A DNA stretch of 64,000 nt from the NCBI RefSeq assembly GCF_040049275.1, contig NZ_JBDZDT010000002.1, positions 1 through 64,000 of the forward strand, written 5' to 3'. The notes under the pieces were generated by a model. The model did not search any database and was not told the origin of the DNA. It saw nothing but the letters and a program-made list of their open reading frames with translations. Shown here piece by piece: positions 18,421 through 27,570 of this stretch (positions are counted from its first letter, which is position 1; the number at the start of each line of letters is the position of its first letter). The DNA is from Aquabacter sp040049275 (GTDB lineage: Bacteria; Pseudomonadota; Alphaproteobacteria; Rhizobiales; Xanthobacteraceae). The position numbers were made by a program, and so were the translations under genes.

Positions 18421-18511
18421 TCATGCCCGGGCTTGTCCCGGCCATCCACGCGGCTCCGCCGGGCGGGCTCTTAAGGGAGAGACGTGGATGCCCGGGACAA
18501 GCCCGGGCATG
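18421..18511. repeat. Inverted pair of REP-like elements
   Basis: CATGCCCGGGCTTGTCCCGG (18422 on) and its near-exact inverse (CGGGACAAGCCCGGGCATG, ending ~18511) form 29-base arms differing at one position. Each arm is itself a hairpin with the core seen at 8841. A degenerate copy (CTCGGCTTGTCCTAGGG) begins at ~18366. Confidence 0.65.
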
Positions 18512-18953
18512 ACGGGGTCATCGGGAGGAAAGGTTTCAAGAAAATAATCCTAGGGACTATATTCCTTTCTGCGTGAACCCCTGCTATGGTCCCCTTACCT
18601 TGCACCAAGGAGGGGCGCGTCCGGAGCGGCCTGACGGGTGGTGCAGGGCAGCGGGTGTCCGACCCGGTGGGGAGTAACGCACTCCGCCGGGCGAGAAAGG
18701 AGGCCGAAGGGGTCTGCGCACCGATCCGGCGCTGGTCCGGCCGGTGGTGATGGGGAGGACTGATCACCCACGCGGCGCAGCCGACACGCCATAAATCCCC
18801 GCGCGGGAGCGGACGGAGCACCGGCTCCGACGTCACCTGTACTCCCAAGGCATGCCTGCCGGCGTGCCGGCCGCTCCCGCATCCCTCCACCCCGCCGGAA
18901 ACGGCGGGGATAGGGGCGCTGGAGCGGTCTCAAAGCTTAAATCCACGCTGGAT
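18512..18953. other. Hairpin-rich gene-free region; possible structured RNA
   Basis: No convincing gene on either strand. An AT-rich patch (18535-18575) is followed by a TATGGT box (18585-18590) and a series of compact hairpins: CCTTG/CAAGG (18598-18610), CGGGT/ACCCG (18652-18666), GGAGT/ACTCC (18671-18685), and CCCCGCCG-GAAA-CGGCGGGG (18890-18909), an 8-bp stem capped by a GNRA tetraloop. This looks like a plus-strand structured RNA, but it matches no class I recognise; tmRNA, RNase P, SRP and 6S hallmarks were looked for and not found. Confidence 0.3.
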
Positions 18954-19355
18954 CTAGGGCAGCGCTGCCAAGGGCTCATATTGCGAGAGCATGAGCGCGC
19001 CTGCCCCGTCCAGATAAGCCCGCCCGAACGGTGCTTTCCTCAGTGCCTCCGGCGCCCGGTAGATGGTGCCGCCGATGGGCGGCCGGGTGCCGGGCTTGCT
19101 GCACGGCACGGCAACGGTCACGCTCTGCCCCTGCTTGTAGGCCGCCCCCCGCTCCACCCGCCGCACGTCTCCCGCTACCGCGCAGTCGCCGTAATCTCCC
19201 GAAGGCGGCGTCACCGCCTTGACCGCGATGACGACCACATTCTGCGCCTCGCGCCGCGCCTGCTCGTAATATTGCGGTGCCAGCAGCGCCAGCGCCGCGC
19301 CCCCCGGCAGCAGGGCCGCCACGAGCGCCGCACCCAGAAGAGCCATCCTCGCCAT
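18954..19355 (-). CDS. Small exported protein, function unknown
   Basis: 133 aa from ATG 19355 (AGAGGA seven bases before). The N-terminal hydrophobic segment MALLGAALVAALLPGGAALA is a signal peptide or anchor. Two cysteines (in YGDCAV and VPCSK) could pair. The C-terminus (FGRAYLDGAGALMLSQYEPL) has the look of a conserved beta-rich domain, but I cannot name it. Divergent from prfC; the downstream side is the hairpin-rich gap. High-GC shadow frames run far beyond the true start on this strand. Confidence 0.6.
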   Translation of the reverse strand: MARMALLGAALVAALLPGGAALALLAPQYYEQARREAQNVVVIAVKAVTPPSGDYGDCAVAGDVRRVERGAAYKQGQSVTVAVPCSKPGTRPPIGGTIYRAPEALRKAPFGRAYLDGAGALMLSQYEPLAALP

Positions 19356-19424
19356 CACACCATCCTCTGATCGTTTCTCGCCTTCGGCGTTTCTCGCAGC
19401 GGCATTTCGCATTATATAGCCGCC

Positions 19425-21035
<1,611 letters not shown>

Positions 21036-21101
21036 CCCCCCGCTTTCATTGACAATGCCGGCGCGGGCTACCTTATTGGCCGCGCAAATCGAGGAAGCCC
21101 C

Positions 21102-21965
21102 ATGTCCAAGCGTGACCGCCTGAACGATACCGACCTCGCGGAGATCATCGACGCCGCCTTCGAGAAGCGCGCCGAGATCGACGCTTCCACCCGCGGCAAG
21201 GTGCGCGAGGCCGTGGAAGAGGCCCTGAAGCTGCTGGACGCCGGCAAGGCGCGCGTGGCCGAGCCCGCGGAGGATGGCAGCTGGACCGTCAACCAGTGGC
21301 TCAAGAAGGCGGTCCTCCTCTCCTTCCGCCTCAACGACATGAACGTCATCACCGGCGGCCCCGGTGGCGCGGCCTGGTGGGACAAGGTGCCGTCCAAGTT
21401 CGAGAAGTGGAACAGCGCGGATTTCCGCAAGGCCGGCTTCCGGGCCGTGCCCGGCGCCATCGTGCGCCATTCCGCCTATATCGCGCCGAACGTGGTGCTG
21501 ATGCCCTCCTTCGTGAATCTCGGCGCCCATGTGGGCGAGGGGACCATGGTCGACACCTGGGCCACGGTGGGGTCCTGCGCACAGATCGGCAAGCACGTGC
21601 ATCTCTCCGGCGGCGTCGGCATCGGCGGCGTGCTGGAGCCGCTGCAGGCAGGCCCCGTGGTCATCGAGGACGAGTGCTTCATCGGCGCCCGCTCGGAAGT
21701 GGTGGAAGGCGTCGTGGTGCGCCGGGGATCGGTGCTCTCCATGGGCGTCTTCATTTCGGCTTCGACGAAGATCGTGGACCGCGAGACTGGCGAGATCTTC
21801 ATCGGCGAGGTGCCGCCTTATTCCGTGGTGGTGCCCGGCGCGCTCCCCGGCAAGCCCCTGAAGGACGGCAGCCCCGGCCCCTCGCTCTCTTGCGCGGTGA
21901 TCGTGAAGCGGGTGGACGAGCAGACCCGCGCCAAGACCTCCATCAACGACCTTCTGCGCGACTGA
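21102..21965 (+). CDS. dapD: 2,3,4,5-tetrahydropyridine-2,6-dicarboxylate N-succinyltransferase
   Basis: 287 aa. DapD transfers succinyl from succinyl-CoA to tetrahydrodipicolinate in lysine/diaminopimelate synthesis. The all-helical N-terminal part is followed by the left-handed beta-helix of hexapeptide repeats (~120-230; GAHVGEGTMVDTWATVGSCAQIG and on). Conserved GGVLEPLQAGPVVIEDECFIG is as in the family. GAGGAAGCCCC precedes the ATG. Cytoplasmic trimer. Confidence 0.96.
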   Translation: MSKRDRLNDTDLAEIIDAAFEKRAEIDASTRGKVREAVEEALKLLDAGKARVAEPAEDGSWTVNQWLKKAVLLSFRLNDMNVITGGPGGAAWWDKVPSKFEKWNSADFRKAGFRAVPGAIVRHSAYIAPNVVLMPSFVNLGAHVGEGTMVDTWATVGSCAQIGKHVHLSGGVGIGGVLEPLQAGPVVIEDECFIGARSEVVEGVVVRRGSVLSMGVFISASTKIVDRETGEIFIGEVPPYSVVVPGALPGKPLKDGSPGPSLSCAVIVKRVDEQTRAKTSINDLLRD

Positions 21966-22115
21966 AGTTTTGGCGGGAAATGGTGTCCGGGCGGGCTTGC
22001 CACCGCCCGGCGAACCGTTATATTCCGCCGCCTTGCCCCGAGGCGACGCACCAACCGGCGCCGCCCTTTCTCTTTGGAAAATCCGGGGTCCGCGTGTGCC
22101 ATGCGTGCGCGTCGC

Positions 22116-22205
22116 GGAGAGGTGGCCGAGTGGTTGAAGGCGCACGCCTGGAACGCGTGTATACGGGAAACCGTATCGAGGGTTCGAATCCCTCTCTCTC
22201 CGCCA
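22116..22205 (+). tRNA. tRNA-Ser (GGA)
   Basis: 90-nt class II tRNA with encoded CCA. The acceptor stem GGAGAGG pairs with TCTCTCC. The anticodon stem CACGC/GCGTG encloses loop CTGGAAC, giving anticodon GGA (UCC/UCU codons). The long variable arm is TACGG-GAAA-CCGTA and the T-arm GAGGG-TTCGAAT-CCCTC. Discriminator G73 fits serine. Confidence 0.97.
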
Positions 22206-22264
22206 GTCTCTTGATAGGATTTTGATTTTCTTTGTAATTCCCGGTGCGATCCGGGCGTTCCCGC

Positions 22265-22291
22265 ATCTGCTTTCTCGCGCGTGAAGCAGAT
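22265..22291 (-). terminator. Hairpin downstream of the Atu4866-like gene
   Basis: ATCTGCTT (22265-22272) pairs with AAGCAGAT (22284-22291), 23 bases past the stop of the minus-strand gene at 22315. There is no T-run, so termination is only possible. Otherwise the 21966-22314 interval holds only the tRNA. Confidence 0.3.
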
Positions 22292-22314
22292 CTCGCACCG
22301 ATCCTATTAACGCA

Positions 22315-22677
22315 TCACTCTTCCCGGTACAGCACCATGCCCCCGTGGTGAAGGATGCCGTCGATGAACACGCCGTCGGCGGTGAAGCCGGTGTCGTCCC
22401 AATAGAGGATCTCGGTCCCACGCACCTCGTAGCGCCCCCGATAGGCGCTTTCGCGGGTGCCGCGGGCTTCGTCATATCGTCCATTCGGCAGCAGCCGGTG
22501 GCGGATCTGCCGATCGGCCGTCACCCACAGGCCCACATAGGGATGGCGGGTCGGCGACATGCTCGTGGCTTGCGGATCGGTGTTCATCTCGGCGTGGCCT
22601 TTCGGGATGGGCATGACAACCGCTCCGACGAGCAGGAATGCGGCGGCAGTGGTGGGCAATGGGGGCATGGCGCGCAC
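22315..22677 (-). CDS. Atu4866-family protein
   Basis: 120 aa. From HPYVGLWVTADRQIRH (~45) onward it matches the small beta-barrel Atu4866 family, with the typical LLPNGRYDEARG and YWDDTGFTADGVF segments. A hydrophobic N-terminal stretch (~8-28, VGAVVMPIPKGHA) suggests export. Function of the family is unknown. It follows the exported CMD-like gene by one base on the same strand, so the SDR, CMD-like and Atu4866 genes form one unit. Confidence 0.8.
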   Translation of the reverse strand: MRAMPPLPTTAAAFLLVGAVVMPIPKGHAEMNTDPQATSMSPTRHPYVGLWVTADRQIRHRLLPNGRYDEARGTRESAYRGRYEVRGTEILYWDDTGFTADGVFIDGILHHGGMVLYREE

Positions 22678-22678
22678 C

Positions 22679-23155
22679 TCATGGCTGTCTGGGCACAGCA
22701 GCGCGGCGCGCGGCGAGGAGTTCCGAGAGCGCCGCGGAGGCGGCGATGGCCCGGGGGAAGCCGGCCAGCACCGTCACCGTGTAGATGACTTCCTTCAGCT
22801 CCTCCTCGGGCACGCCGATATTGAGCGCATAGCCGGCATGGACCTTCATGACGGTCGTCTCGCCGAGAGCGGCGAGCACCGCGACGGCCGCCAGCTGGCG
22901 CGTCCGGGTGTCGAGGCCCGGCCGGGACCAGACATCGCCGAGCGCGTAGCCCTCGGTCGCCTCGGCGAGGAAGGGGAATTCCTGCCTCATGCGCTCCAGA
23001 TTGGGCTGCGGCGCCCCGTTGTTGAGGCTGCGGATGACGGCCTCACCGCGCTTCAGGCGCTCCTGCGTCGTCTCGGCGATGGCGGCCCCGGGGGTGGTGC
23101 CGAGCACCAGTGCCGCGCCGAGGGCGGCGGAAAGGCCGTGGACATGAAAGCTCAT
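22679..23155 (-). CDS. Exported carboxymuconolactone-decarboxylase-like protein
   Basis: 158 aa from ATG 23155 (GAGGAGACCCCC upstream). Signal peptide to ~residue 28 (LGTTPGAAIAE). The CMD fold is seen in RTRQLAAVAVLAALGETTVMKVH and AGYALNIGVPEEELKEVI. The CxxC of AhpD is absent, leaving the His of the KVHAG segment, so it resembles the decarboxylase/isomerase branch rather than the peroxidase branch. Periplasmic location is unusual for this fold. Sits between an SDR and an Atu4866-like gene. Confidence 0.78.
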   Translation of the reverse strand: MSFHVHGLSAALGAALVLGTTPGAAIAETTQERLKRGEAVIRSLNNGAPQPNLERMRQEFPFLAEATEGYALGDVWSRPGLDTRTRQLAAVAVLAALGETTVMKVHAGYALNIGVPEEELKEVIYTVTVLAGFPRAIAASAALSELLAARRAAVPRQP

Positions 23156-23165
23156 GGGGGTCTCC

Positions 23166-23888
23166 TCAGGCGGCGGTGGGCCGGATGACGATCTCGTTGA
23201 TGTCGACATCGTCTGGTTGTTCGATCGCGAAGCGCACCGCGCGGCCGATGGCGTCGGGTTTCAGGGCGATGGCGCGGTAGGTCTTCATCAGCTCGGCCGC
23301 GGACGGGTCGGTGATGCTGTCGGCCAGTTCGCTCTCCACCACGCCGGGGTGGATGCAGGTGACGCGAATGTCCCGGTTCTCCTGCCGCAGCCCGTCGGAG
23401 ATCGCGCGCACCGCGAACTTGGTCGCGCAATAGACGGCGGCTGTCGGCGAGACGGACAGCGCGCCGATGGAGGCGATGTTGATGATGTCGCCGGAGCGGC
23501 GCGCGGTCATTTCCGGCAGCACCGCGGCGATGCCGTAAAGCACACCCTTGATGTTGACATCGATCATCCGGTCCCACTCCTCGACCTTCAGCGAGGCCAT
23601 GAGGGAGAGCGGCATGACGCCGGCATTGTTGACGATCACGTCGATGGGGCCGAAGGCCTGCCGTCCAGCTTCCGCAAAGGTCGCGACATCGGCGCGATCG
23701 GTCACGTCGAGGCGCCGGGTGAGCACCTCGCCGCCGTGCGCCCTTATGTCCTGTGCCAGCTGTTCCAGCCGCTCGGTGCGGCGCGCGCCCAGCACCAGCC
23801 TCGCCCTGGCGCCGCCGAGTTCGCGCGCAATGCCGGCGCCGATGCCGCTGGAGGCGCCTGTGATGAGAACGACCTTGTCCCGGGACAT
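23166..23888 (-). CDS. Short-chain dehydrogenase/reductase
   Basis: 240 aa from ATG 23888 (AAGGAAACCGGC before it). Rossmann motif TGASSGIGAGIA (~10-21), NNAGV (~85), catalytic Ser in NIASIGA and YCATK (~151-155). The classic SDR tetrad is complete. Most similar in feel to the YdfG/clavaldehyde-type oxidoreductases; substrate unknown. Divergent from a LysR regulator 117 bases away, which probably controls it. Confidence 0.88.
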   Translation of the reverse strand: MSRDKVVLITGASSGIGAGIARELGGARARLVLGARRTERLEQLAQDIRAHGGEVLTRRLDVTDRADVATFAEAGRQAFGPIDVIVNNAGVMPLSLMASLKVEEWDRMIDVNIKGVLYGIAAVLPEMTARRSGDIINIASIGALSVSPTAAVYCATKFAVRAISDGLRQENRDIRVTCIHPGVVESELADSITDPSAAELMKTYRAIALKPDAIGRAVRFAIEQPDDVDINEIVIRPTAA

Positions 23889-24005
23889 GCCGGTTTCCTT
23901 CCATCCCTGTCGCACCGCGACGCTGCGGTTGCCGGGAAGATAGGGACCGGGCATTGTCGCGATAAGCGCATGATCACTTCGCACACTGGGAAGAGAATCT
24001 AACCA

Positions 24006-24905
24006 ATGGAGATGGAGTTCGATGCCATTGCAGTGTTCGCCCTTGTGGCCGAGGAGCAGAGCTTCCGCGCCGCGGCGGACCGGCTCGGCGTCACCCGTTC
24101 GGCGGTGAGCCAGACCATCCGTCGGCTGGAGGAGCGGCTCGGCATCGCGCTGGTCCAGCGCACCACGCGCAGTGTCAGCCTCACCGAGGCGGGTGCGCGG
24201 CTCTATGACGAGGCGGCACCGGCTTTGGCGGAGATGCGGGCGGCCCTGGAGGCGACCCGGGACCTTCGCGGCTCACCGCGGGGCCAATTGCGGCTCGCCG
24301 TCTCCTCCATCGCCGAGAGCTTCCTGTCCGGTCCGCTGCTCGCGGCCTTTGCTGCGGCTCATCCGAACGTCCAGCTCGACATCATGGTGACGGACGAGGA
24401 GTTCGACATCGTCGCCGAAGGCTATGATGCCGGCGTGCGGCTCGGCGAGGTGATCGAAGAGGACATGATCGCGATCCCGGTGTCCGGCGACCAGCGCCAG
24501 CTCGCCGTCTGTTCGCCGGCCTATCTCGACCGGCATCCGGCACCGGCGCATCCGCGCGAGCTTACCGCGCATCGCTGCATCGGCTGGCGTCCCGCGCCGC
24601 GGTTGGCGCCTTATTCCTGGGAGTTCGCGGCGGACGGCAAGGAGTTCAGCGTCGCTGTCGCGCCGGAGATCACCACCAACGACATGGCACTGATGATCAA
24701 GCTCGCGCTTGCCGGCTCCGGCATCACGTGCGGACTGGAGGAGAGCTTCCGCCCCTTCCTGGACCGCGGCCAGCTGGTGCCGGTGCTGGAGGCCTTCTGC
24801 CCACCCTTCGCGGGCTTCTATCTCTATTATCCGAACCGCCGCAACATGGCGCCCAAGCTGCGCGCGCTCATCGACCATCTGCAGCGGCGCTCCACATGGT
24901 CTTAG
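24006..24905 (+). CDS. LysR-family transcriptional regulator
   Basis: 299 aa. Winged helix-turn-helix at ~5-62 (FRAAADRLGVTRSAVSQTIR; RLEERLGIALVQRTTRSV), then a LysR substrate-binding domain (~90-295) of the type that often controls a neighbouring SDR. The inducer pocket cannot be read. Divergent from the SDR/CMD/Atu4866 unit, the usual arrangement for a LysR regulator and its target. Confidence 0.9.
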   Translation: MEMEFDAIAVFALVAEEQSFRAAADRLGVTRSAVSQTIRRLEERLGIALVQRTTRSVSLTEAGARLYDEAAPALAEMRAALEATRDLRGSPRGQLRLAVSSIAESFLSGPLLAAFAAAHPNVQLDIMVTDEEFDIVAEGYDAGVRLGEVIEEDMIAIPVSGDQRQLAVCSPAYLDRHPAPAHPRELTAHRCIGWRPAPRLAPYSWEFAADGKEFSVAVAPEITTNDMALMIKLALAGSGITCGLEESFRPFLDRGQLVPVLEAFCPPFAGFYLYYPNRRNMAPKLRALIDHLQRRSTWS

Positions 24906-24995
24906 CGGTGTTCGCGCAGCCAGCGCGTGCGGGGGAGGGGGCGCCCGGAGACCGACGATAAATGGCTCCGGGCGAAGAGGCGGCGTGACGCGGAC

Positions 24996-26162
24996 TTACC
25001 GGCAGCTGTTCACATCGCAGGTCGCGACCTTCACGGCGACCCCGTCGCGGATCTGGCCGATATAGAAGGGCAGGTCGATCTGGTGGTCGATGCCGTAGCG
25101 CACCTTGCCGGTCCAGCTTGCCGGACCGAGGGCGGTGGGAAAGTCCTTCAGGGCGCCGAGGGCGTCGGCGATCTTGGTCGTGTCCTCGACCGTGCCGGCC
25201 TTCTGCATGGCGGCGAACAGCATCTGCAGGCCGGAATAGAAGAACGGGCTGAAGCCGTTCATGTTGGGGCCGTATTTTGCCTTGTAGCGGGCGATATAGG
25301 CGGCCGTCGCCGGCAGGGAGGTGTCGATGGGCAGGTGGACATAAGCCCCCTCCGCCGCTTCCTTGCCAGCCACCTTCACCAGCTCCGCGGTGACGTCGCC
25401 GCCCGTGACGAAGACCGGGCCCTTATAGCCCAGCTCGCGGGCCTGTTTCAGGATGAGTCCGGCCGTGGTCGGCGCCGCCCCGCCAATCTCCAGCGCGTCG
25501 GCGCTGGCGAGGATGCGCGTCAGGATGGGGACGAAGTCCACGCGCTCGCGCTCGAAATAGTCCACCTGCAGCTTCGAGCCCGCCTTGGCGTAGGCCGCCG
25601 TATTTCCGGCGCCCATCTGCTGGCCGGTCTCGTCGTTCGGCAGCAGTGACACCACGCGCTTGGCCGGCGTGTTCTTCAGAAGCCAGGCCACCTGCGGCTC
25701 GGAGAATTCGCCCGTGGTGATCACGGTCCGGAAGGCGTAGGGCGCGTCCGGTCCCAGCGCGCGCGGGGTGAAGCCCAGCGTCATGGTGATGACCTTGCCG
25801 CCGGTGGTCTGCGCCTTGGTCGCCACTGCGGCGGCAGAGCCGAGCGGGCCCACCACGAAGCGGATGCCGTCCTGGATCATCAGGCGGTCCATGGCGGTGA
25901 CCGCATCCTGCGCCTTGTAGCGGTCGTCATACTGCTTGATGAGGACCTTGTAGCGGCGTCCCGCAACCTCGAGCCCGCCATCCTTGTTCACATCGTCGGC
26001 CGCGAATTCGGTCGCGGCCAGCATGCCTTCCGCGAAGGCGGCGGCGGCGCCCGAGAAGCTGGCGTGCACGCCGATGGTGAAGCTGTCCTGCGCGCGCGCG
26101 ACGGCCGGAGCGGCCAGCGCCGCCGCCGCAGCCAGGGCGAGCGCCATGCTCGATCGTTTCAT
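24996..26162 (-). CDS. Liv-type ABC transporter substrate-binding protein (paralogue A)
   Basis: 388 aa from ATG 26162 (GGGAGGATTGAA). Signal peptide MKRSSMALALAAAAALAAPAVARA. Peripla_BP_6 fold: FTIGVHASFSGAAAAFAEG, then RYKVLIKQYDDRYKAQDAV and YVHLPIDTSLP. It ends in TCDVNSCR, matching TCDVEACR of the divergent paralogue at 26345, with which it shares most motifs in order. It has no transport genes of its own on this strand, so it may feed the livHMGF complex opposite. Confidence 0.9.
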   Translation of the reverse strand: MKRSSMALALAAAAALAAPAVARAQDSFTIGVHASFSGAAAAFAEGMLAATEFAADDVNKDGGLEVAGRRYKVLIKQYDDRYKAQDAVTAMDRLMIQDGIRFVVGPLGSAAAVATKAQTTGGKVITMTLGFTPRALGPDAPYAFRTVITTGEFSEPQVAWLLKNTPAKRVVSLLPNDETGQQMGAGNTAAYAKAGSKLQVDYFERERVDFVPILTRILASADALEIGGAAPTTAGLILKQARELGYKGPVFVTGGDVTAELVKVAGKEAAEGAYVHLPIDTSLPATAAYIARYKAKYGPNMNGFSPFFYSGLQMLFAAMQKAGTVEDTTKIADALGALKDFPTALGPASWTGKVRYGIDHQIDLPFYIGQIRDGVAVKVATCDVNSCR

Positions 26163-26197
26163 TTCAATCCTCCCTCCGGGTCGCATGCCCGGCAGGG

Positions 26198-26256
26198 GTC
26201 AACATTCAATAGAAATTCCATCGCGTAAACGACAAAATGTTGACATTAGACATGTC
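26198..26256. promoter_or_regulatory. Inverted repeat between the two divergent binding-protein genes
   Basis: GTCAACATT (26198-26206) and AATGTTGAC (26236-26244) are perfect inverse 9-mers 38 bp centre to centre. The right arm overlaps a consensus -35 (TTGACA, 26240-26245) reading towards the plus-strand gene, and GACATGTC (26249-26256) is an 8-bp palindrome beside it. A common operator or symmetric promoter pair is the simplest reading. Confidence 0.5.
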
Positions 26257-26344
26257 CCCTGTTCAATCTGCGCCCGCGCAGCCACAGAACTGCGGAAAAG
26301 GGAAAAAAACACCGGCGCCCCGCCGTCGCAACGAGGACACGCTC

Positions 26345-27499
26345 ATGCTCCGTTTCAAGGTTCTGGCCGCGCTCGCGGCGACGCTGCTCGCCGGCGCGGC
26401 CTCGGCCGAAACCCTCACCCTCGGCGTCAACGCGACCCTCTCCGGCGCGGGCGCGGTCTTCGGCGAGGGCATGGCGTTCGCGGCCACCAACATGGCGGAC
26501 CAGATCAACGCCAGCGGCGGCCTGAAGGTCGGCGACAAGACCTATACGATCGAGCTGAAGAAATACGACGACCGCTACCGCGCCCAGGACGCCGTCACCG
26601 CCATGGAGCGGCTGATCCTCGAGGACAAGGTGAAGTACGTGGTCGGCCCCATGGGCTCGGCCTCCACCCTCGCCACGCAGGCGCGGACCAATGCGGAGAA
26701 GGTGATCACCCTCACCATGGCCTTCTCGCCGAAGGCGCTCTCCCCGCAGCTTCCGTATTCCTTCCGCCCGGCCATCACCACCGCCGAATTCACAGGTCCG
26801 CAGCTGGCCTGGCTGGGCAAGAAGCTGTCCCTCAAGCGGGTGCGCGCGCTGGAGCCGAACGACGAGACCGGCCAGTCGGTCGCCGCCTCCCAGAAGGAGG
26901 CCTACAAGGCCATCGGCGTCGATCTCCAGGTGGACTTCTTCGAGCGCGAGCGCGTGGACTTCGTGCCGGTCCTCACCCGCGCGCTGATGCAGACCGACGC
27001 GCTGGAGATCGGCGGAAACTCGCCCACCACCGCCGGCCTGCTGGTGAAGCAGGCGCGTGAGCTCGGCTATACGGGGCCGATCTTCGTCACCGGCGGCGAC
27101 GTCACTGCCGAGCTTGTCAAGGTGGCCGGAAAGCAGGCCGCGGAGGGGGTCTACGTCCACCTGCCCATCGACACCTCACGGCCCGAGACAGCGGCCTACA
27201 TCAAGGCGTTCGAGGAGAAGTTCAAGCAACCCGCAAACGGCCACAACCTGTTCATGTATTCCGGCCTGCAGATGCTATTCGCGGCCATGCAGAAGGCGGG
27301 AACCGTAGACGACACCACCAAGGTCGCGAAGGAGCTGGAGGGCCTCTCCCACTTCCCGACAGTGCTCGGATCCGCCGGCTGGACCGGCCAGAAGCTCTAC
27401 GGCACCAATCATCAGATCGATCTGCCCTTCTATGTGGGCCAGATCAAGGATGGCGCCGCCACCAAGGTGGCGACGTGCGACGTGGAGGCCTGCCGCTGA
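26345..27499 (+). CDS. Liv-type ABC transporter substrate-binding protein (paralogue B)
   Basis: 384 aa from ATG 26345 (GAGGACACGCTC). Signal peptide MLRFKVLAALAATLLAGAASA. Same fold and signature blocks as the divergent paralogue (YDDRYRAQDAVTAMERL, FFERERVDFVPVLTRAL, VTGGDVTAELVKVAGK, TCDVEACR). First gene of the livHMGF operon, so this is the cognate receptor. Ligand unknown; members of this HAAT group take short amides or hydroxy acids as well as branched-chain amino acids. Confidence 0.9.
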   Translation: MLRFKVLAALAATLLAGAASAETLTLGVNATLSGAGAVFGEGMAFAATNMADQINASGGLKVGDKTYTIELKKYDDRYRAQDAVTAMERLILEDKVKYVVGPMGSASTLATQARTNAEKVITLTMAFSPKALSPQLPYSFRPAITTAEFTGPQLAWLGKKLSLKRVRALEPNDETGQSVAASQKEAYKAIGVDLQVDFFERERVDFVPVLTRALMQTDALEIGGNSPTTAGLLVKQARELGYTGPIFVTGGDVTAELVKVAGKQAAEGVYVHLPIDTSRPETAAYIKAFEEKFKQPANGHNLFMYSGLQMLFAAMQKAGTVDDTTKVAKELEGLSHFPTVLGSAGWTGQKLYGTNHQIDLPFYVGQIKDGAATKVATCDVEACR

Positions 27500-27517
27500 A
27501 CCAGCGGCGGCCCTGAA

Positions 27518-27543
27518 GGGCGGGACGGTGCAGCGTCCCGCCC
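27518..27543 (+). promoter_or_regulatory. Strong hairpin between binding protein and livH
   Basis: Ten-base stem GGGCGGGACG/CGTCCCGCCC with a six-base loop, in the 71-base spacer between the binding-protein stop and livH. No T-run. Such hairpins stabilise the upstream message 3' end and give more binding protein than permease. Confidence 0.5.
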
Positions 27544-27570
27544 GCCGATCCGAACCGGAGTTCCCCATCC

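Noticed and set aside
18664..18700. GGGGAGTAAC resembling the start of the yybP-ykoY (Mn) riboswitch
   Set aside because: The rest of the consensus and a downstream transporter gene on that strand are missing.
18586..18750. 54-codon plus-strand frame beginning MVPLPC in the gap after fdxA
   Set aside because: No ribosome site, composition untypical of protein, and it runs through overlapping hairpins.
22116..22205. tRNA-Ser as an integration site for a mobile element
   Set aside because: No integrase and no visible duplicate of the tRNA 3' end; the flanking genes look ordinary.
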